Source of the DNA: G020354785 sp964521285
GTDB lineage: Bacteria > Bacteroidota > Bacteroidia > Bacteroidales > UBA10428
Length of the DNA stretch: 64,000 nt
Reading direction: 5' to 3'
Assembly (NCBI GenBank): GCA_964521285.1
Contig: CAZFQS010000002.1
Coordinates: 217,472 to 281,471 of the forward strand
Shown in pieces: positions 58,163 to 64,000 of the stretch. Position 1 is the stretch's first letter. Every line of letters starts with the position of its first letter. The notes under the pieces are model-generated. The model was not told the DNA's origin. It saw nothing but the letters and a program-made list of their open reading frames with translations, and ran no database searches. The position numbers and the translations under genes were made by a program.

Positions 58163-58176
58163 CCAGAATATTCTGG
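58163..58176. promoter_or_regulatory. Perfect palindrome CCAGAATATTCTGG
   Basis: A 14-base perfect palindrome lies 67 bases upstream of the split amidase gene and beyond the end of the SDR gene. The neighbouring sequence TGCCAG (58152-58157) repeats its half-site in the flank TTCTGGCA. It could be an operator or a weak terminator for the SDR transcript. Confidence 0.3.
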
Positions 58177-58242
58177 CATTTACAGCTAAGATAGCAATTT
58201 AAGTTTAAGGATAAATACAATTAGCAGGATTGTTCCATAATA

Positions 58243-58971
58243 TCATATACTGTGCTCCCCTGGCAATATCATAAGTCTTGGTATACGAATATGCCCGGGT
58301 TGCTTTAAAATATATACTACCTGTTCTGCAATGTCTTCCGGCTGCAATGGTTTACTGATATTAAACATCTTTGAAGGATGTACTTCCCATCCATTATGCA
58401 GCTCTGTCATAACCAGGCCAGGTTCAATACACGATACAATGACTTTTGTTCCTGCAAGTTCCATACGTAACGCTTCAGACAAGGCTTCAATGGCATACTT
58501 GGTGCCTGCATACGCACCTGTCGTTGGCCTTGCCTTTGTCCCAAGTACACTCGATATGTTTATAAGATGACCATTATTTTTCGTTTTGAAATATTTCAAA
58601 AAAGTATAGGAAATCCTGAATGTAGCCTCAACATTTATCCTTACCATTTGTGAGACCTTCTCAATATTTATCGTCTCAACTGTTCCCTTTGTAATAATGC
58701 CGGCATTATTCACAATTATATCACACCTGCCATAGTGTTTTATTGCCGTATCCAGCAACAGGCCAGGAAAATCCGGTTCTGTTATATCACCGGCTACCGG
58801 GATTGCACCGGTATTTTCCGAGAGTACATTGAGTTCTTTTTTTCTTCTTGCTGTTACTATTGATTTTATACCTTCCTTCGAAAATCTCTCAGCAACTGCT
58901 TTACCAATACCACTGCTTGCCCCTGTGATTACGGCTACTTTATCTTTTAATAACGAATTTTTCATTATCAA
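58243..58971 (-). CDS. Short-chain dehydrogenase/reductase (SDR) family oxidoreductase
   Basis: The 242-residue classical SDR has the cofactor motif TGASSGIGKAVA, VARRKKE (an Arg pair that favours NADP), VNNAGI, the catalytic Ser in INISSVLG and the YAGTK Tyr-Lys pair (YxxxK). IEPGLVMTELHNG is the PG motif. Substrate is unknown. An alternative ATG lies six bases downstream. It is 5 bases downstream of the radical SAM gene and probably co-transcribed with it. Confidence 0.88.
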   Translation of the reverse strand: MIMKNSLLKDKVAVITGASSGIGKAVAERFSKEGIKSIVTARRKKELNVLSENTGAIPVAGDITEPDFPGLLLDTAIKHYGRCDIIVNNAGIITKGTVETINIEKVSQMVRINVEATFRISYTFLKYFKTKNNGHLINISSVLGTKARPTTGAYAGTKYAIEALSEALRMELAGTKVIVSCIEPGLVMTELHNGWEVHPSKMFNISKPLQPEDIAEQVVYILKQPGHIRIPRLMILPGEHSI

Positions 58972-58976
58972 ATATT

Positions 58977-59954
58977 TTAATCTTTATTTCCCGAGTCGTT
59001 TGTATTATTTGAAGATATTTTTTTTAGCTTTCTTATATAAAACTTCCTGTTTTTATATTCGGGCTCTATAAGTTTCCCCAGTTTAATCAGATTATCTATA
59101 ACAGCCCACGATTTATTCGACTTCCTTAGAAGTTCATTAACTGCATCCTGTCTCATCGGATGAACAGCAGTAATACTCAGAATATCTTCCTCAATATTAC
59201 CCGTACAGGCGAATGCATTTCCCTCATAACCTGTTAAACATTCAACATTATTTATCCTTCCCTTAAATATCTGGAAGCAATTGTTCACAGTTGATTCCTC
59301 AGGTGGCTCCACAGACTTTTCAGCAGGGGGTCTTAAAGGAATTGCCAGGTATGCAGTATCAGGTTTTAAATCAGCTATGAATTGAGCAAGTTTATTAATA
59401 TTATAATGATCATCATTTACTTTATTTACAAGCATAGTCTCACTAATAAGCTTCCCGTCAAATATTTGTCTGAATAGTAATAATCCCTCGAGTATTGAAT
59501 ATAAATCAATAGCTTTATGCGGATGATTAATTTTTTTCCAAATCTCAGTATCAACAGCATCAATTTTAACCGAGACAAGATCTGCTTTAACTAAATCGAG
59601 CCTGACATCTTCATATGTCAAAAGAGAACTATTTGTAAAAACAGCTATTTTTATTCCCAATGATTTTAACCGGTCAATTTCTTTCCCAAGATTTATATCG
59701 AGTGTTGGTTCCCCGTCAGGTACAAAAGTTAAATAATCAATCTGCTCACCCTTATATTTGGCCTTTTCAACTTTATCTTTCACTGTATTAAAAATTTTTT
59801 CCACTGAATAAAACTCTTTCCTTGTAGATTTCATTTTTAAAGTCTTTCCCAGTTGGCAATAAATACAAGAATAAGAGCAAATCTTGAAAGGAATGTTGTT
59901 TATTCCTAAGCTTCTTCCCAGCCGGCGCGAAGGAATCGGACCAAATGCAATCAT
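58977..59954 (-). CDS. Radical SAM protein
   Basis: The cluster-binding motif C-x3-C-x2-C is present as CSYSCIYC, followed by GEPTLD (SAM-binding GGE-like) and VFTNSSLL. The start at 59954 (MIAFGPIPSRRLGRSLG) matches homologues; upstream ATGs at 59990 and 60032 would run into the DUF134 promoter and its palindrome, so they are less likely. A C-terminal winged-helix-like segment (VNELLRKSNKSWAVIDNLIKLGKL) is seen. It is divergent from the DUF134 operon. Its reaction is unknown. Confidence 0.85.
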   Translation of the reverse strand: MIAFGPIPSRRLGRSLGINNIPFKICSYSCIYCQLGKTLKMKSTRKEFYSVEKIFNTVKDKVEKAKYKGEQIDYLTFVPDGEPTLDINLGKEIDRLKSLGIKIAVFTNSSLLTYEDVRLDLVKADLVSVKIDAVDTEIWKKINHPHKAIDLYSILEGLLLFRQIFDGKLISETMLVNKVNDDHYNINKLAQFIADLKPDTAYLAIPLRPPAEKSVEPPEESTVNNCFQIFKGRINNVECLTGYEGNAFACTGNIEEDILSITAVHPMRQDAVNELLRKSNKSWAVIDNLIKLGKLIEPEYKNRKFYIRKLKKISSNNTNDSGNKD

Positions 59955-60008
59955 TTTCAGAATATTTATAAATAATTCATTAAAATTCATCACAAAATTA
60001 TAAAAAAA

Positions 60009-60040
60009 TTTGGATAATGAACGTATGTTCATTATATTTG
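60009..60040 (+). promoter_or_regulatory. Bacteroidota-type promoter of the DUF134 operon
   Basis: TTTG (60009-60012) is followed by 20 bases and TATATTTG (60033-60040). This is an exact match to the Bacteroidota primary sigma consensus TTTG-N19-21-TAnnTTTG. The start codon at 60064 leaves a leader of roughly 15 bases. Confidence 0.75.
60014..60035. promoter_or_regulatory. Perfect palindromic operator candidate in the DUF134 promoter
   Basis: The arms ATAATGAAC (60014-60022) and GTTCATTAT (60027-60035) are perfect complements with a 4-base centre. The palindrome fills the spacer between the -33 and -7 elements, where a bound repressor would block RNA polymerase. The DUF134 protein encoded just downstream has a helix-turn-helix and is the natural candidate ligand. 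Confidence 0.72.
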
Positions 60041-60063
60041 TGAACCAATGCTCAAAATAAAAT

Positions 60064-60636
60064 ATGTCTCCAAGAAGAAAAAGATTCAGAAGAATAGGTT
60101 CTCCTCCCGTATTAAGAGGATTAAAGCCAATTGGAGTTCCTTTCGTCGAAACAGATGTGATTTCTGTATTATTTGATGAATATGAAGCACTAAGATTAAT
60201 AGATTATGAAAATTTGTCCCATGAAGAAGCAGCAAATCTGATGAATGTTTCCAGACCAACATTTACACGTATTTATAATAGTTGCCTGAAAAAAATTGCA
60301 CGGGGACTGGCTGAAGGAAAGTCAATAATAATTGAAGGCGGAGAAGTGGAATTTGACAGGCAATGGTACAGATGTAATGATTGTAATATAATATTTCACT
60401 ATCCCAGGAACAAGAAACCTGTATGTACAAATTGCCGGTCAGAAAATACTGAACATATAAACAAAAGCATTTTAGACTGGAGAGAAAAAAAATTCAGTAC
60501 TAAAAATGAAACAAAAATAAAAGAGTATTGTGTCTGTACCAATTGTGATTATAAGGAACCCCATGAACGTGGCGTTCCCTGTTTTACAAAAACATGCCCT
60601 TATTGTAATGTACCTTTAACAAGACAAGATTTTTAA
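60064..60636 (+). CDS. DUF134 family helix-turn-helix regulator with zinc-ribbon extension
   Basis: The N-terminal half matches UPF0251/DUF134: SPRRKRFRRIGSPPVLRGLKPIGVP, then YEALRLIDYENLSHEEAANLMNVSRPTF, a sigma-70 region 4-like HTH. The C-terminal extension has two cysteine clusters, C-x2-C with C-x2-C (RCNDC, CTNC) and CTNC with CPYC, which look like zinc ribbons. It probably represses its own operon through the palindrome at 60014. The family occurs next to NifX-like and Mrp genes in anaerobes. Confidence 0.88.
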   Translation: MSPRRKRFRRIGSPPVLRGLKPIGVPFVETDVISVLFDEYEALRLIDYENLSHEEAANLMNVSRPTFTRIYNSCLKKIARGLAEGKSIIIEGGEVEFDRQWYRCNDCNIIFHYPRNKKPVCTNCRSENTEHINKSILDWREKKFSTKNETKIKEYCVCTNCDYKEPHERGVPCFTKTCPYCNVPLTRQDF

Positions 60637-60683
60637 AGATTAACAATTTATTCTTATATGTTTAACCTATAAATTAAATAATT

Positions 60684-61022
60684 ATGGCAAGAGGCGACAA
60701 AACAGGCCCCGACGGACAAGGTCCTATGACGGGCAGAGGACTTGGTTATTGTGCCGGATATTCAACACCCGGGTATATGCACAATATACCAGGCAGAGGT
60801 ATGCGACGAGGACTCGGTTTTGGTAGAGGATTAGGGTTGGGATTCCGTGGAGGAAGAGGACAAGAATATTACCCCTATTCCTTAAGACCATCACCATATT
60901 CAGTCCCCACAAAAGAAGAAGAGCTTTACATGCTCAAGGCTCAGGCTGAAAACCTTAAAAAAGGTCTGCAAGAAATACAAAAATGTATTTCTGAACTGGA
61001 AACTAAAGGAGGTAAGACTTAA
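60684..61022 (+). CDS. DUF5320-like protein (112 aa)
   Basis: The N-terminus ARGDKTGPDGQGPMTGRGLGYC is the DUF5320 signature, followed by a glycine/arginine-rich section (GRGMRRGLGFGRGLGLGFRGG) and a C-terminal coiled coil (KEEELYMLKAQAENLKKGLQEI). The function is unknown; these proteins accompany NifX/Mrp genes. It is the second gene of the DUF134 operon (47-bp gap). Confidence 0.82.
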   Translation: MARGDKTGPDGQGPMTGRGLGYCAGYSTPGYMHNIPGRGMRRGLGFGRGLGLGFRGGRGQEYYPYSLRPSPYSVPTKEEELYMLKAQAENLKKGLQEIQKCISELETKGGKT

Positions 61023-61093
61023 CAAAGTAACTGGTAATCATTAACCGGTAAACAATTTATTATTATTTTGTCTAACTATTAAAACAAACAACT

Positions 61094-61378
61094 ATGCCAA
61101 AAAGAGATGGTACCGGCCCTGCCGGAAAAGGACCGCGAACAGGTAAAGGTAAGGGCAGGTGCAAAAAAGGAAAACAAACAGATAAGTATTACACTGAATC
61201 CCGACGAGGTAAAGGTACCGGACAGGGTGCCGGACAAGGAAGAGGTGCAGGACAGGGTGCAGGAACCGGACAGGGAATGGGTTCAGGAAAAGGAAGAGGT
61301 ACCGGACAGGGTGCAGGAACCGGACAGGGAATGGGTTCAGGAAAAGGAAGAGGTACAGGAAAATATGAAGGTGACTGA
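61094..61378 (+). CDS. Glycine/lysine-rich DUF5320-like protein with internal repeats (94 aa)
   Basis: The start MPKRDGTGPAGKGPRTGKGKGRC is a variant of the DUF5320 N-terminus found in the preceding gene. The rest is a low-complexity G/Q/R/K array with an 18-residue unit (GAGTGQGMGSGKGRGTGQ) present almost twice in tandem. The overlapping +1 frame is also long but is a shadow: it lacks the family start. Probably an intrinsically disordered accessory protein. Confidence 0.7.
   Translation: MPKRDGTGPAGKGPRTGKGKGRCKKGKQTDKYYTESRRGKGTGQGAGQGRGAGQGAGTGQGMGSGKGRGTGQGAGTGQGMGSGKGRGTGKYEGD
61251..61358 (+). repeat. Two 54-bp tandem repeats in the glycine-rich gene
   Basis: GACAGGGTGCAGGAACCGG recurs at 61251 and 61305. 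The two 54-bp units differ at one position near the end of the second, which points to a recent slippage expansion. Confidence 0.85.
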
Positions 61379-61426
61379 AACAGGAAGGTTACAGATAAAA
61401 ACAGATAAAACCTAAAAACATAGAAA

Positions 61427-62281
61427 ATGAATAACCAAAAAGATCAGGGGAATAAATATCTTCCTGGGGTAAAGAATATTATTGCCATCGCCAGTGGTAA
61501 AGGTGGTGTAGGGAAATCAACGATAGCTTCAAATCTCGCCATAGCTATAGCAAAGCTAGGTCATAAAGTTGGAATAATTGATGCTGACATTTTTGGGCCA
61601 TCCATACCAAAAATGCTCGGTGTTGAGGATGAAAGACCACAGGTTAAAAGGTTAGAGAATAAAGATATAATAGTACCTATTCAAAAGTATGAAATAAAAA
61701 TATTATCAATTGGTCTATTTATATCAAGGTTTGATGCAACAGTCTGGAGGGGCCCTATGGCCTCAAAAGTATTGCAGCAATTAATCAGGGATACTGACTG
61801 GGGAGAATTAGATTATATGTTTTTTGACCTGCCCCCGGGAACAAGTGATATCCATCTCACACTGGTACAAACTGTGCCGGTTACCGGTGCTATTATTGTT
61901 AGTACACCACAGGATATTGCACTTGCTGATGCTATAAAAGGAATAAGTATGTTTAGAGGGGAAGCAATAAATGTGCCAATACTAGGGCTGGTTGAAAATA
62001 TGTCCTGGTTTACCCCGGAAGAACTGCCTGATAAAAAGTATTATATATTCGGTAAAGATGGATGCAAAAAAATAGCTGAAAAATTTGATGTCCCAGTGCT
62101 GGGCCAAATCCCCATTGTACAGAGTATAAGAGAAGGAGGTGACTCCGGAGTGCCTCCTGTTATTAATAATGAAATAATCGGGAAGAGCTTTAAAGACCTG
62201 GCTTACAATGTTATTAAACGTGTCGAATACAGAAATAAGCATATGAAACCTACTAAAATAGTTGAAATAACAAAAAAATAA
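61427..62281 (+). CDS. Mrp/NBP35-family P-loop ATPase (iron-sulfur cluster carrier)
   Basis: The 284-residue protein has the deviant Walker A GKGGVGKSTIASNLA, IIDADIFGPSIPKMLG, WRGPMASKVLQQLI, Walker B MFFDLPPGTSDIHL and VENMSWFTPEELPDKKYYIFG. In many Mrp proteins a CxxC occurs in the last block; here it is replaced, which is common in Bacteroidota Mrp. Its neighbours (NifX-like, DUF134) point to iron-sulfur or metal-cofactor handling. Confidence 0.9.
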   Translation: MNNQKDQGNKYLPGVKNIIAIASGKGGVGKSTIASNLAIAIAKLGHKVGIIDADIFGPSIPKMLGVEDERPQVKRLENKDIIVPIQKYEIKILSIGLFISRFDATVWRGPMASKVLQQLIRDTDWGELDYMFFDLPPGTSDIHLTLVQTVPVTGAIIVSTPQDIALADAIKGISMFRGEAINVPILGLVENMSWFTPEELPDKKYYIFGKDGCKKIAEKFDVPVLGQIPIVQSIREGGDSGVPPVINNEIIGKSFKDLAYNVIKRVEYRNKHMKPTKIVEITKK

Positions 62282-62289
62282 ATAATATA

Positions 62290-62625
62290 ATGAAGAAAAT
62301 AGCGATCCCTGTTTCTAATGGTGCTTTAAGCCCTCATTTCGGCCACTGTGAAATATTTTATATTTATGAGGTTGAAAATAATAAAATTCTTAATGAGACC
62401 TTTTTATCTTCACCACCTCATGAACCTGGCCTTTTTCCCCAATGGCTGAGAGGACAAGGCGTCACGGATATTATAGCAGGAGGTATGGGGCACAGGGCAA
62501 TTAACCTTTTTAATCATTATAATATTAATGTGTTTGTTGGTGCGCCACAGAAAGAACCAATTGAAATACTCAGAGAATTTATTGAAGGAACTCTTATATT
62601 AAGAGAGAATTATTGTGATCATTAA
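62290..62625 (+). CDS. NifX/NifB-like metal-cluster-binding protein (dinitrogenase cofactor family)
   Basis: The 111-residue protein has the Nitro_FeMo-Co layout: KKIAIPVSNGALSPHFGHCEIFYIYEV, DIIAGGMGHRAINLFNHYNINVFVG. HFGHC carries His and Cys residues that could bind a cluster. No nif structural genes are seen here, so it probably handles another metal cofactor. It follows mrp by 8 bases. Confidence 0.88.
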   Translation: MKKIAIPVSNGALSPHFGHCEIFYIYEVENNKILNETFLSSPPHEPGLFPQWLRGQGVTDIIAGGMGHRAINLFNHYNINVFVGAPQKEPIEILREFIEGTLILRENYCDH

Positions 62626-62639
62626 TATTAATTTCAATT

Positions 62640-63503
62640 ATGGATAACGAATGCAGGCTATGTTTAATGAAGTCCTTTGAAAGACTTTTAGAAGAAAAGG
62701 TTAACGACTATAATATCAAATGTGGGTTATATGAAGAGATCAATAAATATATTAATAGTGTTAATTCAGAGATTACAACACCTGAAATTGCAAGAGGAGT
62801 TTATAATATAATAAGCGAGACATTACAAATTTCCGATCTCAATGAAGATAGCAAACTAAAAAGTAATGATATTGTATTAAAACAATATGCTGACTTTAAA
62901 AATCTTATTTTCAATTCAGATAATCCTTTTAATGTAGCTTTAAGACTGTCGATTGCCGGGAATATTATGGATTTTGCGGCATGCCCTGAATTTTTTATAA
63001 ATAGTGAGCAGTATCTTAATAATATTATAAATGAAGTACTTACAGCAGATTTCGCTATTGATGATTCACAGGAATTAGAAGACAGAATTAAATTTTCAAA
63101 AACATTATTGTTTCTTGGCGATAATGCCGGTGAAATTGTATTTGACAAACTTCTTATTGAGACCATTAACCATCCTAATGTTTATTATGCAGTGAGAGGT
63201 AAACCAGTTATTAATGATGTTACCGTTGATGACGCTAGTTATGTAGGTATAGATAAAATAGCTAAAGTAATCTCTAACGGATACGATGCTCCTTCAACAA
63301 TAATCGAAAAAGCCTCAAAAGAATTTAAAAAAATTTATAATGATGCAGATCTGATAATTTCAAAAGGCCAGGGAAATTTAGAAGGGTTAATTAATAATAC
63401 AAGGGATGATTTATATTTTCTGTTAATGGTAAAATGCGACGTAATAGCCAGACTACTGGTTGTAAAGAAGGGTGATTACATAGTAAAAAAGAATAATAGA
63501 TAA
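62640..63503 (+). CDS. DUF89/ARMT1-like domain protein
   Basis: The 287-residue protein starts with a cysteine motif (ECRLCLMKSFERL), then shows DUF89 blocks GDNAGEIVFDKLLIE, AVRGKPVINDVTVDDA, SKGQGNLEGL and LLMVKCDVIARLL. DUF89 proteins are metal-dependent damage-control phosphatases that remove abnormal phosphometabolites; the GDNAGE and NDVT motifs hold the metal-binding residues. The ATG at 62640 begins 14 bases after the NifX-like stop, so it belongs to the same operon. Confidence 0.85.
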   Translation: MDNECRLCLMKSFERLLEEKVNDYNIKCGLYEEINKYINSVNSEITTPEIARGVYNIISETLQISDLNEDSKLKSNDIVLKQYADFKNLIFNSDNPFNVALRLSIAGNIMDFAACPEFFINSEQYLNNIINEVLTADFAIDDSQELEDRIKFSKTLLFLGDNAGEIVFDKLLIETINHPNVYYAVRGKPVINDVTVDDASYVGIDKIAKVISNGYDAPSTIIEKASKEFKKIYNDADLIISKGQGNLEGLINNTRDDLYFLLMVKCDVIARLLVVKKGDYIVKKNNR

Positions 63504-63635
63504 TACAAAGGGTTATGTTGAACTAAATAGAGAATATTTCGTATAACAATTTGATTAATAAAGCTTTCATTAAAATTAAAATTTACAGGCAGGGACACTG
63601 ACTCAAATAGAATAAAACTTTAAAATACATATAAT

Positions 63636-63827
63636 ATGATACGATCCAGAGGGATATTGGCTAAAATCTGTATTTTATTAATCGTTTTATTAACAACCTC
63701 CTGTGTTGCTTCATCAAGGCATAAATATAAACAAAGAAGAAGGGGGCAACCCTGTGATTGTCCCATTTGGAGTAAAAGTGCAGCTGATACTAATAATAAG
63801 GATGTGATTCATTGTCGCTTAAGATAA
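63636..63827 (+). CDS. Small putative lipoprotein (63 aa)
   Basis: A signal sequence (KICILLIVLLTTSC) ends in a lipobox (LTTSC), followed by a basic stretch (RHKYKQRRRGQPC) and CDCPIW. I do not recognise the family. The lipobox and Cys pair support a real, exported peptide over a chance ORF, but the length leaves doubt. Confidence 0.55.
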   Translation: MIRSRGILAKICILLIVLLTTSCVASSRHKYKQRRRGQPCDCPIWSKSAADTNNKDVIHCRLR

Positions 63828-63879
63828 CTCAATTGCAGTAAAAACGAAATGAAAATGTTGTATTTAAAAGGAGGTTATC

Positions 63880-64000
63880 TCAGAGGCTGAAATCTCCGGC
63901 AAAATTTAATATTAATCCGAATTTTGCCGCCAGCTGTATCCCGTTAAAATATTGATATACAGGTATGTTTCCCATCAATGATATATTCCACCTCTCTTTT
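63880..64000 (-). CDS. C-terminal fragment of a minus-strand outer-membrane-type protein
   Basis: The frame is open from the right edge and stops with TGA at 63880-63882. The 39 residues (KERWNISLMG, VYQYFNGIQLAAKFGLILNF, AGDFSL) show the alternating hydrophobic pattern and glycine spacing of beta-barrel strands. The rest of the gene lies beyond the window, so identification is tentative. Confidence 0.42.
   Translation of the reverse strand, partial: KERWNISLMGNIPVYQYFNGIQLAAKFGLILNFAGDFSL

Noticed and set aside
61107..61415. A 102-codon ORF in the second frame of the glycine-rich gene
   Set aside because: It only exists because the repeat keeps all frames open. The other frame has the DUF5320-like start and the proper spacing to mrp.
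62290..62625. Evidence for nitrogen fixation
   Set aside because: NifX-like proteins of this size are common in non-diazotrophs and no nif structural or assembly genes occur in the window.

Overview
The window is a chromosomal segment of a low-GC member of the Bacteroidota, most likely a marine or sediment, Bacteroidales/Marinilabiliales-like bacterium. The main evidence is five proteins with type IX secretion (T9SS) C-terminal sorting domains, the gliding/T9SS-linked pair gldD and gldE, a Bacteroidota-type ssb and GGGP synthase cluster, a 30-residue bS22-like ribosomal protein, and promoters of the TTTG / TAnnTTTG type. The DUF134, DUF5320, NifX-like and DUF89 cluster at the right end suggests an anaerobic or microaerobic lifestyle. 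I saw no rRNA, tRNA, CRISPR array, phage or insertion sequence.

Positions 1-38.6 kb form an exopolysaccharide/surface locus that continues off the left edge. It holds a partial glycosyltransferase, a CapA-like protein, a PaaK/CapK-like adenylate-forming enzyme, a heparinase II/III-family protein, an AlgD-like GDP-mannose dehydrogenase, another glycosyltransferase, WecC and WecB (ManNAcA synthesis), a methyltransferase, a PL14-like lyase gene broken by two stop codons, a FemAB-like acyltransferase, a polyprenyl glycosylphosphotransferase, a Wza-like export lipoprotein and a Wzc-like tyrosine autokinase. Within the locus lie four large T9SS cargo genes: beta-helix proteins of 1225, 3060 and 1578 aa and a 674-aa repeat protein. 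The genes look like one system that makes a uronic-acid-rich surface polysaccharide, exports it by a Wza/Wzc route, and decorates the surface with beta-helix proteins.

Positions 38.6-45 kb hold the conserved Bacteroidota housekeeping block: GGGP synthase, phosphopantetheinyl transferase, gldD, gldE and ssb on the minus strand, and HU, bS22-like and rng on the plus strand. A 461-bp gap stands where mutY is often found. DsbD follows (45-47 kb).

Positions 47-51.4 kb carry two outer-membrane barrel-like proteins and an ECF sigma regulon: sigma factor, anti-sigma-like protein, DUF4097-like protein and a head-GIN lipoprotein. The same promoter-like sequence, GCAAC-N17-GTCATTA, precedes both the sigma operon and the head-GIN gene. 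Positions 51.4-58.1 kb hold an unknown secreted protein, a TPR-SpoIIE phosphatase sensor and a T9SS amidase split in two by a frame change at an 11-A run.

Positions 58.2-64 kb hold an SDR, a radical SAM protein and, divergently, a DUF134 regulator followed by two DUF5320-like proteins, an Mrp ATPase, a NifX-like protein and a DUF89 protein. A perfect palindrome sits between the -33 and -7 elements of the DUF134 promoter and is a strong autoregulatory operator candidate. A small lipoprotein and a partial barrel-like protein end the window.
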